Assembly: GCA_040255445.1 (NCBI GenBank)
Contig: JBDZUZ010000116.1
Location: 1-12,450, forward strand
Origin: JBDZUZ01 sp040255445
GTDB taxonomy: Bacteria; Planctomycetota; Phycisphaerae; Phycisphaerales; UBA1924
DNA length: 12,450 nucleotides
Direction of reading: 5' to 3'
A program made the translations under genes and the position numbers. The notes under the pieces are model-generated. The model was not told the DNA's origin, made no database searches, and saw nothing but the letters and a program-made list of their open reading frames with translations. Below are positions 1-7,800 of the stretch, in pieces. Every line of letters begins with the position of its first letter. The first letter of the stretch is position 1.

Positions 1-43
1 CTGCTGACCCACGGCTTGCGGCTTCGCCGCAGCGCCATGGGCA

Positions 44-76
44 AAACGCTTTCGCCCGCTTTGCGGGCTGGCGTTT
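44..76 (-). terminator. Two-part imperfect hairpin in the 3' intergenic region
   Basis: The inner arms GCCCGC (54-59) and GCGGGC (63-68) close a 3-nt loop. The outer arms AAACGC (44-49) and GCGTTT (71-76) extend the stem across a 4/2-nt internal loop, giving 12 pairs. Read on the minus strand it ends in GCGTTTTG, a short T-run. It is a possible second terminator for the beta-glucosidase operon. Bases 1-245 otherwise hold no gene that I can support. Confidence 0.35.
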
Positions 77-210
77 CGCTTGAACGACGGGTGCCGCGGG
101 GTCGGGCGCTCAACCGGGGCTGCTCGCTGTACGCGGAGCCGCGGCTCGTTGAAGCTGAAGCATGGCGGCGCCGTCGTGTGTTCGCGGTGCCCGGCGAGAT
201 GCCGCGCTGT

Positions 211-231
211 CCCCCACGCGGAGCGTGGGGG
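211..231 (-). terminator. Perfect 9-bp hairpin downstream of the beta-glucosidase
   Basis: CCCCCACGC (211-219) and its exact complement (223-231) flank a 3-nt loop, starting 15 nt beyond the stop codon of the last gene in the operon. This is the strongest simple inverted repeat I see outside coding sequence. There is no following T-run, so it may be a mRNA 3' stabiliser or part of a dispersed repeat rather than a classical intrinsic terminator. Confidence 0.45.
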
Positions 232-245
232 TACCCGGGAGAGGA

Positions 246-1607
246 TCAGCCGTTCAGGACGGCGCCGTTGCTTTCGATCACCGTCCGGTACCAGTGCGCG
301 GAGTCTTTGAGGATGCGCTTCTGGGTGGGGAAATCGACGAAGATCAGGCCGAAGCGTTCCTTGTACCCCTCGGCCCACTCGAAGTTGTCCATCAAGGACC
401 AGTGGAAGTAGCCGCGGATGTCGACGCCGTCATTGGCCGCGCGGTTCAGGGCCCGCAGGTAGCGTGTCGTGAAGTCGATCCGCTGCGGGTCGTGGACCTT
501 GCCGTCGAGCGCCACCCAGTCCTGGTTGGAGAGGCCGTTCTCGGTGATGTAGATCGGGAGCCCGTAGCGCTCGTTCATGAACCGCGGGCCCCAGTAGAGC
601 GATTCGGGCTCGACCGGCCAGCGGAACGCGGTCGTTGCGTACCCGACCTGCCGCTCGACGTGTCGCGGCTTGCCGTCGTCGCCCATCGTGACGGGCTGGC
701 CCTCGTAGATGTTGATGCCGATGAAGTCGATCGGCTGCTTCATCGTCTCGAAGTCGCCGGCCTTGGCCTTGGGCACATCGGCCCCGTAGAACGCGAGCCC
801 TTCCTCGGGGTAGTGGCCGAGGATGATCGGATCGTTGTACCAGGTGTTGTTCCAGAGGTTCTTCTTCTCGAAGCCGGCCATCGCCGCGTACGCGGCCTTC
901 ACATCGCTGGGGTTCTTCGGGTCCGCGGGCATCCGCGTCACGCACACCGGCGCCCAGCCGACCCGCGCGGGCTTCTTCGCGTGCGCCCGGATCGTCTGCA
1001 CGCTCAGCCCGTGGGCCAGGAGCGAGTTGTGCAGCGCCAGCAGCTGCTCCTTCATCGGCAGCTGCATCCCCGGCGCGTTCTTCCCATCGCCAAGGCCGAA
1101 CTGCAGGAAGACCTGCGGCTCGTTGAGCGTCATCCAGTCCGTAACCCTGTCGGACAGGCGGTCGATGATGACCCGGGTGTAATCGGCGAACCACCTGGGC
1201 GAATCCGGGTGAGTCCACCCGCCCTTGAGCTGCAGGTCGTACGGGTAGTCCCAGTGGAAGAGCGTCGCGTACGGCGCGATGCCCGCGGCGAGCAGCTCAT
1301 CAACGAGCTTGTCGTAGAAACCGATGCCGGCCTCGTTCACGCGCCCGACGCCCTCGGGCAACACCCGCGGCCAGGCAATCGAGAAGCGGTAGGCCTGCAG
1401 GCCCATCTGCTTCATCAGGCCGACGTCTTCCTTGTACCGATTGTAGTGGTCGCAGGCGACATCGCCGGTGTGGCCCTGCCAGATGCGGCCGGGGGTGCGG
1501 CAGAACACATCCCACACGGACTGGCCGCGGCCGTCCTGGGTGGCAGCGCCCTCGATCTGGTAGGAGGACGCGGCAGCGCCCCAGAGGAAGTTCTTCGGAA
1601 AGGTCAT
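246..1607 (-). CDS. GH1 family beta-glucosidase (cytoplasmic)
   Basis: This is a family 1 retaining glycoside hydrolase of 453 residues, the normal length for GH1. It hydrolyses terminal beta-linked glucose (or related sugars) from short oligosaccharides. The N-terminal signature FLWGAAASSYQIEGA (7-21) is present, with Gln17 in the sugar-binding position. The acid/base Glu163 lies in TLNEP (160-164) and the nucleophile Glu356 in YITENG (353-358). LFHWDYP (116-122) and the subsite -1 segment NFEWAEGY (408-415) are intact. There is no signal peptide, so it should act in the cytoplasm on imported sugars. It begins 15 nt after the stop of the large secreted glycosidase and has its own GGAGA ribosome site, so the two are probably co-transcribed. 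It ends in TGA at 246-248. The family is certain. The exact sugar (glucose, galactose, fucose or xylose) cannot be read from the sequence. Confidence 0.96.
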   Translation of the reverse strand: MTFPKNFLWGAAASSYQIEGAATQDGRGQSVWDVFCRTPGRIWQGHTGDVACDHYNRYKEDVGLMKQMGLQAYRFSIAWPRVLPEGVGRVNEAGIGFYDKLVDELLAAGIAPYATLFHWDYPYDLQLKGGWTHPDSPRWFADYTRVIIDRLSDRVTDWMTLNEPQVFLQFGLGDGKNAPGMQLPMKEQLLALHNSLLAHGLSVQTIRAHAKKPARVGWAPVCVTRMPADPKNPSDVKAAYAAMAGFEKKNLWNNTWYNDPIILGHYPEEGLAFYGADVPKAKAGDFETMKQPIDFIGINIYEGQPVTMGDDGKPRHVERQVGYATTAFRWPVEPESLYWGPRFMNERYGLPIYITENGLSNQDWVALDGKVHDPQRIDFTTRYLRALNRAANDGVDIRGYFHWSLMDNFEWAEGYKERFGLIFVDFPTQKRILKDSAHWYRTVIESNGAVLNG

Positions 1608-1622
1608 CAGGGTCTCCGGCGG

Positions 1623-4600
1623 TCAATACTCGATGCGAACCCGGGCCGGGAGGGTACGGACCATGACGGCCTCTGTCGTGTGCTCGGCGGGTTCATCGTT
1701 GATGAACGCGGCCCGGATCGGGCGGTCCGCCGCGGCCCACACCCGGACGCCCCCGGGCGGCGTCTCTTTCATCCCGGCGACCTCGAAGATCTCGGCCCCG
1801 TCCTCCATCCGGGCGGTGATGCCCACCTGGCCCCAGCGGGTGTGGAGGCCGCGGATCGAAAGCCCCTCGGCCCGCTCGGCCAGCCACGCCTGCGGCACAC
1901 CCGCCAGCAGCACGAGGCTGTCATCGGCCTCGTCTTCGTAGGCGAACATCGCGTTGATGGCGTTGAGGTAGTCCGAGCCCACCCAGGTGTGCGGCATGTC
2001 GCCGATGAACTTCGGGGTTGAGGCTTCATTCCAGACCACCTCGGCCCAGTGCCGCCAGCCGGCGGGCCGCTGGTGGGTCATGAACCAGTCGAGAGCTTCC
2101 AGAGCGCGGTCACGTTGGCCCATGCGGACGAATGCGCCGATGTGACGGACCTCGTAGGGCGTGTAGCCCTCCCACTCGCCGGTATCGCGACGCTTTTCGA
2201 AGAACGCCCAGTACTTGTCGAAGGTGTTCTTCAGCAGACCCTGCGGCAGGTTCTCCGCTTCGCCGCACGGGAAGAACGCGATGGTCGTCGAGGTCGAGTC
2301 GAAATCGCCGAGCTCAACGCACCCCGGGATGTAGTCGATGTCGTGCTGCTTCGTGGCGAGAAGGATGGAGTTCACCAGGCAGGAGCGGAACTCGTCTGTG
2401 ATCTCGCTGTAGCGTTCCGCCGCCTCGGTCTCGCCGAGCTCCCCGGCGATGTAGACCGCGTCCTTGAGCCCCTTGAGCACGAACAGGTCGTCCCAGTAGG
2501 AGTGCATCGGCTTGGCCGAGTACCCCTCGTGGCTGATTGATTCGGGCACCAGCCCGAAGAAGGCGTGCAGCGGCGAGCCGGGCTCGGCGTATTCGGGCGT
2601 CATCCGCGTGGCGCGGATCTCCTGGATGTAGTCGACAGCCTTGACGACGTTGGACCAGTGGCGGCGGAGGAAGTCCTTGTCCCCCGTCGCCCGGTAGTCG
2701 TTGGCGATGGCGAAGATGAGCTGCCCGTGGCTGTCGTGCTCGGGGACCGGGTCCGGCCCGCGCGTGTCCACAACGCACGGCACCTTGCCGCTCTCGAACT
2801 GGTGCGCTGCGAACCACTCGACCCACGCGCGTACCGGCTCGCGGATCCCCGCTTCGAGGAGCGCGGCGGAGGTCATCGAGCCATCCCGGGCCCACGACCG
2901 CTCGTAGGACCGCGACCCCGGCTGGATCGCCGGCCCATCGCGGTTGACGAGGATGTAGCCGAGTTGGGCGCGGTAGGTATCGGCGATCGGCTTCGCGGAG
3001 GGCGGGAGGTCGAGCGTCACCGCTCCGGTGAGATTCCGCCACTCCTCGATGACATCGGCGCGGTCCGTGATCGTCTCGAGCGGCTGCATCGCTTCCCCGC
3101 CGGGCGTCAGATTCGCCGCGAGGGTAATGGTCTGCGAAGACCCCGGTTCGAGTCGGATCGCGATGTGTGCCGCGGCGGTGAGCATGCCGGCGGGGTCGCC
3201 GCCCATCCGCAGCGAGGCCTGATCCCCGCGCTCGATCGCGGCGATCGGATCGACTCCGGCGGGAAAGACACCGAACCGGTGCGACTCGGGCGTGAAGCCG
3301 GGAAACCGCAGCCGGAAATCGTTGTTGACGACGATCGAATCGCCCGTCTGCCACGCGGTGCGGATCGGGCTGAACCCGCCGTCGAAGTTCAGATTCTGCC
3401 ACGGCGGATTGACCTGGTACGGCCGGACCAGCAGCACGAGATCGCCCACCAGCGGCCGATCGCCGGTGTTTGTGACCTCGTAGGCGACCACGACCTGCTC
3501 TGACCCGCTGATCGCCTGCGCATGCGGACGTACCGCGAGCGTGGCGCCATCGAACGCGACCGAATATTCGGGGAGCGGGAGCGACCCATCCGCGAGCGCA
3601 TGCGAGCGTTCGCCATCGGCCCACGTCATCATCTGACCGCCGACATCGAGGAACGGTTCGATCGTGAAACCGCGCTTGCCGATCTCCACCGCGCCGTCTT
3701 CGCTCAGCAGCGCTTCGTGCACGCCGCCGGGAACGCCGACGACGGTCCAGTACACCTGCTCATTCAAGGCCCACCGCGGGTAGCGGCCGCGGGGAGCGTC
3801 CTTCGCCGCGGCGGCGATGAAACCGTTCGCCGGCCCCGCCTCCGCGCCGGAGAGCACGCTCACCTCGGCGACGGGAAGACTGACCAGGGCATCGTGGGCC
3901 AATGTGATCGTGTCAGCAGCGCATTCGCCGAGCCAGATCCGTGTCTCTTCGCCTACAGCGGTGGCGGTGAATTTGCGGCTGGACACGTCTCCATCGGACA
4001 CGGTGACCGACAACTGCGTCGGGTCGAGCGGAGCGCCCCAGCGCACGACAACAGCACCCACCTCACGCGAACCATCGAGTTGCAGCGTCATCGTGTTGTT
4101 CGGCACGATCACGGTGTGCGTCGACAGGTCGCCGTCAACGGCGGATTCCTGAGGCACACTCGCCTCGAGCTTGATCGGCCCCTCCGTTGGAGCCGGCAAC
4201 TCGCGGAACGTCAGCTCATCCAGCCACACCGTCCCAGCGCCGCCCTCATTGCTCGCCACCGCAAACTCGAGCATCCCCAGCCGCGTCAGCGGCTTGCCCG
4301 CCAGCGGCCCCCACGCGAAGGAGAAGTGCCGCCGCCGATACTCGATCCGCTTCCACTCCGCGGGAAACTCGAACGCCCGCTTGTTGACCCACCAGACGCT
4401 CTCGCCGCTCTCATCGAGCAGTTTGAATTCGAGGTTGTTGTTCGGCGATTCGCCACGCACCAGGAATCCGAACGCGTAGTTCTCCGGCAGGTCCCGCGGC
4501 ACATCCCGCTGCACGATGCAGTACCCGCCGCCCGTGACGAACCGGTAGTCCAGCCGCAGGCACGCACCGTTCGGGCCGAAGTCCCGCGAGACCGATGCCT

Positions 4601-4745
4601 CGACCCCCTCGGGCGTCACCACCCGCCACGCCTCGATCGATTCGAAAGTATCGATGACAACGACATCGCTCTGCTGCCCGGCGGGCGCAAGGGCGCTCGC
4701 GAGCACGGTGACGAAGCAGAATGCCGCGGTGAAGATCCGGCGCAT
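1623..4745 (-). CDS. Secreted multidomain six-hairpin glycosidase-like protein
   Basis: This is a 1040-residue exported protein, probably a carbohydrate-active enzyme. A signal peptide covers about 1-22 (MRRIF, hydrophobic core, ASALA-PAGQ). Residues 28-182 look like a carbohydrate-binding beta-sandwich, starting DTFES and ending TVWLDELTF. Residues 195-300 resemble a discoidin (F5/8-type) domain, and 310-560 form a further beta-rich region. Residues 580-935 are helix-rich and resemble an (alpha/alpha)6 barrel of the glycogen-debranching/six-hairpin class: SYERSWARDGSM (612-623), EHDSHGQ (669-675), SYWDD (749-753) and VVWNEAS (903-909). The last 100 residues are beta-rich. Asp621, Asp671 and Glu907 are candidate catalytic residues by position only. 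The start is supported by GGGAGG at 4751-4756, 5 nt upstream. The gene is first in a two-gene unit with the GH1 beta-glucosidase and lies behind a LacI-type operator. The enzyme family and substrate are not identified; glycosidase is an inference from the fold-like motifs and the neighbour. Confidence 0.8.
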   Translation of the reverse strand: MRRIFTAAFCFVTVLASALAPAGQQSDVVVIDTFESIEAWRVVTPEGVEASVSRDFGPNGACLRLDYRFVTGGGYCIVQRDVPRDLPENYAFGFLVRGESPNNNLEFKLLDESGESVWWVNKRAFEFPAEWKRIEYRRRHFSFAWGPLAGKPLTRLGMLEFAVASNEGGAGTVWLDELTFRELPAPTEGPIKLEASVPQESAVDGDLSTHTVIVPNNTMTLQLDGSREVGAVVVRWGAPLDPTQLSVTVSDGDVSSRKFTATAVGEETRIWLGECAADTITLAHDALVSLPVAEVSVLSGAEAGPANGFIAAAAKDAPRGRYPRWALNEQVYWTVVGVPGGVHEALLSEDGAVEIGKRGFTIEPFLDVGGQMMTWADGERSHALADGSLPLPEYSVAFDGATLAVRPHAQAISGSEQVVVAYEVTNTGDRPLVGDLVLLVRPYQVNPPWQNLNFDGGFSPIRTAWQTGDSIVVNNDFRLRFPGFTPESHRFGVFPAGVDPIAAIERGDQASLRMGGDPAGMLTAAAHIAIRLEPGSSQTITLAANLTPGGEAMQPLETITDRADVIEEWRNLTGAVTLDLPPSAKPIADTYRAQLGYILVNRDGPAIQPGSRSYERSWARDGSMTSAALLEAGIREPVRAWVEWFAAHQFESGKVPCVVDTRGPDPVPEHDSHGQLIFAIANDYRATGDKDFLRRHWSNVVKAVDYIQEIRATRMTPEYAEPGSPLHAFFGLVPESISHEGYSAKPMHSYWDDLFVLKGLKDAVYIAGELGETEAAERYSEITDEFRSCLVNSILLATKQHDIDYIPGCVELGDFDSTSTTIAFFPCGEAENLPQGLLKNTFDKYWAFFEKRRDTGEWEGYTPYEVRHIGAFVRMGQRDRALEALDWFMTHQRPAGWRHWAEVVWNEASTPKFIGDMPHTWVGSDYLNAINAMFAYEDEADDSLVLLAGVPQAWLAERAEGLSIRGLHTRWGQVGITARMEDGAEIFEVAGMKETPPGGVRVWAAADRPIRAAFINDEPAEHTTEAVMVRTLPARVRIEY

Positions 4746-4750
4746 CGACG

Positions 4751-4756
4751 CCTCCC
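4751..4756 (-). promoter_or_regulatory. Shine-Dalgarno site of the secreted glycosidase gene
   Basis: GGGAGG on the minus strand lies 5 nt before the ATG at 4745-4743. It is one of the strongest ribosome sites in the window and favours this start over the out-of-frame ATG at 4758. Confidence 0.7.
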
Positions 4757-4808
4757 ATCAGGCCAGGCGGGGGCGCGGCGGGGCGGCCGCAGCGCGAGAA
4801 CCCCGCGA

Positions 4809-4822
4809 TGGAAACGCTTTCA
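4809..4822 (-). promoter_or_regulatory. LacI/GalR-family operator-like palindrome
   Basis: The minus-strand sequence TGAAAGCGTTTCCA fits the LacI/GalR-type operator pattern TGNAANCGNTTNCA at every fixed position, including the central CG. It sits 63 nt upstream of the secreted glycosidase start codon. It overlaps the expected transcription start of the promoter proposed at 4822-4849, where a bound repressor would block initiation. The flanking bases extend the symmetry by one more pair (A/T). No LacI-type regulator gene is in the window, so the cognate repressor and its inducer are unknown; a sugar released by the two hydrolases is the natural guess. Confidence 0.65.
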
Positions 4823-4849
4823 TTGTCGGCCCATCGTGCCCGAAGGCAA
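4822..4849 (-). promoter_or_regulatory. Candidate sigma70-like promoter of the glycosidase operon
   Basis: The minus strand has TTGCCT (4849-4844, 4 of 6 to the -35 consensus) and GACAAT (4827-4822, 4 of 6 to the -10 consensus) with a 16-nt spacer. The predicted start is near 4815, inside the LacI-like operator. The boxes are moderate matches in a GC-rich background, so the call leans on their position relative to the operator and the gene. Confidence 0.4.
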
Positions 4850-4854
4850 CCCCC

Positions 4855-4873
4855 CCGCGGCCAAAGTCCGCGG
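4855..4873 (-). terminator. GC-rich hairpin downstream of the RND permease
   Basis: CCGCGG arms at 4855-4860 and 4868-4873 flank a 7-nt loop, starting about 16 nt after the permease stop codon. No T-run follows, so it is a weak candidate for ending the efflux transcript before the glycosidase promoter. Confidence 0.22.
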
Positions 4874-4888
4874 AGTCCGGTCGGCCGG

Positions 4889-7800
4889 TCAGTTCTGGCT
4901 GCCGTTCCCGCCGGATGGGCCCCTGGCCATGCCGTCGCCAGAGAGCCGGCCCGCGGCGACGGTCTGGGCCGCGGCCTGGTCCGGGCGGAATGCGCGGCGG
5001 CCGATCTCGGTCGAGAACCCCAGCGCCCCCTGCAGGCCCCGCTTCATGTCGAAGACCAGGCTCAGCGTCAGCGGCACCAACAGCAGCGTGAAGATCGTCG
5101 ACACCAACAGCCCGCCGCAGACAACAGCGCCCAGTCCGCGGTACATCTCCGACCCCGCGCCGGGCGCGAGCACCAGCGGCAGACCGCCGCCCAGCGTCGT
5201 GAGCGCGGTCATGAAGATCGGCCGCAGCCGCGTGCGGACGCTCTCCTTGATCGCGAGCATCGGCGGGAGGGCTTCATCACCCTCGAACGCCTCCCCGGCC
5301 TTGCCGGGCACCATGAAATTGAGCGTCTGTTCGACGACGAGGATCGCGTTGTTGACGACCGTGCCGATGAGGATCACGAACCCGATCATCGTGAGCACAT
5401 CGAGTTGCTGGGGCGCGATGGTCTCCATCCGCACCGTCCAGTCGTGCACGATCTTGAGCGCGAGGAACCCGCCCACCACCGCCAGCGGCACGCTGAACAT
5501 GATCACCAGCGGGTACAGGAAGCTCTCGAAGAGAGCGCACATGAGCAGGTACGTCACCAGCAGCGCCCAGATGAACCGCGCGGTCAGAAGCTGCGGCGCC
5601 TGCCCGATCGAGAAGAGTGCGCCGCCGACGATCAGCGCCATCAGCAGGGCCCCGATAGCGCCATAGACGAACGACCCCGACCGCCGACGACCGCTCCGCA
5701 CGAGGCAGAACGCCGCGACCGCGATGCCCGCCGCGGCGATCACCGCGGAGACGACATTGAGCACGGTTGTGATCGGCCCGCTGTCGCCGGTGGGCGCAGC
5801 GCCGAAGAGCGATGCCTTGACCTCGTCGAGCTTGGCCGCGGTGCCTTCCAGTCGGATCCGCATGGTGCGGTCGATAAGGCCCGCCTGCGTCGCCGGCCCG
5901 ATGATCTCCTCGCGGATCTGGGCCATCACATCCTCGAGTCTCGAGTCCTGCGGCGGCTGGATCCGCAGGGTCACCGCCGGCAGTTCTTCGATCCGCTGGA
6001 TCTCCTGCTCGGCGCGGGCCGGCACGATCTCGACAACCGACGACAGCGGCACCACCGGCCCCGCGGGCGTTGCAACCGGGATTTGCGTCAGCCGGTCGAG
6101 CGTCTCGAGCCTGCCGCCCTCGGGCAGCACCATGATGTCGATGTTGCGGCCGTCGAGAATGTACTCGCCCGCAAATGCGCCGTCGAAAAGTCCTCGCACA
6201 GCGACTCCGACATCCGCGGTGCGGAGCCCGAGTTCGCGGCCCAGGTCGTTCACGCGGACCCGGGTCTCGGGCTGCGTCAGGTTGAAGTTGGCGGGATCGG
6301 GCCGGACCGAGCCCCAGCCATACTTGCCGCCGGCGATGCCGAGCATCATCTGCGCCGCCGCGGTGACGCGGCGGATATCGGGGCCGGAGATCTCGAGATC
6401 GATCGTGTTCCCGCCGCCGACGCCGCGGCCGAAGATCGATGACTGCTGCGCGCCGCCGAATGAGTCGGGGATCGACGTCATCGCGTTGGTGAAGAGGCTG
6501 CCGACGGGGATGACCACCTGCGGGTCCTGGCTGGTGCCACCGACGAACATGCCGCCCTGGAACGCGCCGATGAAGAAGTTGTCGACCGGCATCGGGTCGA
6601 AGGGATCGTTGGGTTTGTCGAAGCGGCGGATCGGCGGCAGCTTTTCGAGCGATGCCGGGTCGTCCAGATCCGCCTCGACATACGGCTTGATCTTGCTCTC
6701 GATGCTCTGTGCGATCTCGCGCTGCTGCTCGACCGAGAGCCCCGGCGGGATCAGCAGCCCGCCGAAGACAAGGTTGCGGTTCCCCGGCGGCAGGTAATCC
6801 AGCGGCGGCGCGAGGTAATACGCCCCGAAGATGCTGCCCGCGGCGAGAACAATGATCGCGACCGGCCGCAGCGTCCACGACCGCCAGCCGGTGATCAGCC
6901 AGTGCACGAACCCGGCGACCGCCGCCGCGAACCGCGCGAAGAGCGGCACGATGCCGAAGAGCTGGCTGAATCGCGATGGCTTCTTCTCAGACCCCTTCTC
7001 CGACCGATCGACCGTCCCCACCCGGCGCGTGCCGAAGAGGATGTTGCACGCCGCGGGCACCACCGTGATGGCGACGACGAGTGAGTTGACGACCGCCACG
7101 GCCATCGCCAGCGACAGATCGAAGAAGAGCTGCCCGGCTTCCTCGCGGATCGTCAGGATCGGGATGAAGACGCAAACCGTGGTCAGGGTTGAGGCGAGGA
7201 TGGCGCCCCAGACCTCGCGCGCCCCGCGGTACACCGCCAGCGCGGGCGGATCACCCAACGCCCGCCGCCGCACGATGTTCTCCAGCACCACGATCGCGTT
7301 GTCAACGACCATTCCCGTCGCGAACGCAAGCCCCGCCAGCGAGATCACATTCAGCGTCCGCCCCGCGGCGAGGATCACCAGGAATGTTCCGATCACCGAG
7401 ATCGGGATCGCCATCGCGATCACACCCGTCGCCCGCGCCGAGCGCAGGAACACCACCAGCACGATGATCGCGAGCAGACCGCCCTTCCAGAGATTCCCCA
7501 GCACCAGCTCGACCGCGCTGTCGATGTACGTTGTCTCGTCGTACACCTGACGCATCCGCAGGTGCGGGCCGACCACGGGGTGCAGGCGGGGAAGGATCTC
7601 GGCGCGGACTTCCTCGAGCCGGCCCCGCACATCCTCCATCACCGTCATCACATTCGCGTTGCTCTGGCGGATCACGTTCATCGCCAGGCACGGCTCGCCC
7701 AGCGATCGCACGAAGCCGCGCGCCTTCTGATGCCCCAGATCCACCTCGCCGATATCGCGGACATAGACCGGCTTGCCGTCGCGGTAGGCAACGACCGTGT

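Noticed and set aside
41..54. Second possible LacI-type operator sharing the 10-mer AAACGCTTTC with the site at 4812-4821
   Set aside because: It lacks the outer TG/CA bases of the operator pattern and is explained as one arm of the 44-76 hairpin. It could only matter for a gene beyond the window edge.
162..2021. 619-codon plus-strand open frame antisense to the beta-glucosidase and the end of the secreted glycosidase
   Set aside because: The translation is low-complexity in style (Arg, His, Pro, Val, Asp heavy) with no domain motifs. It mirrors a well-conserved GH1 gene on the other strand. Long antisense frames are expected at this GC content.
3522..5666. 714-codon plus-strand open frame spanning two minus-strand genes and the regulatory gap
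   Set aside because: It runs through the ends of two unrelated genes and the operator region, has no recognisable domain, and is Arg/Ser/Pro-rich. It is a shadow frame.
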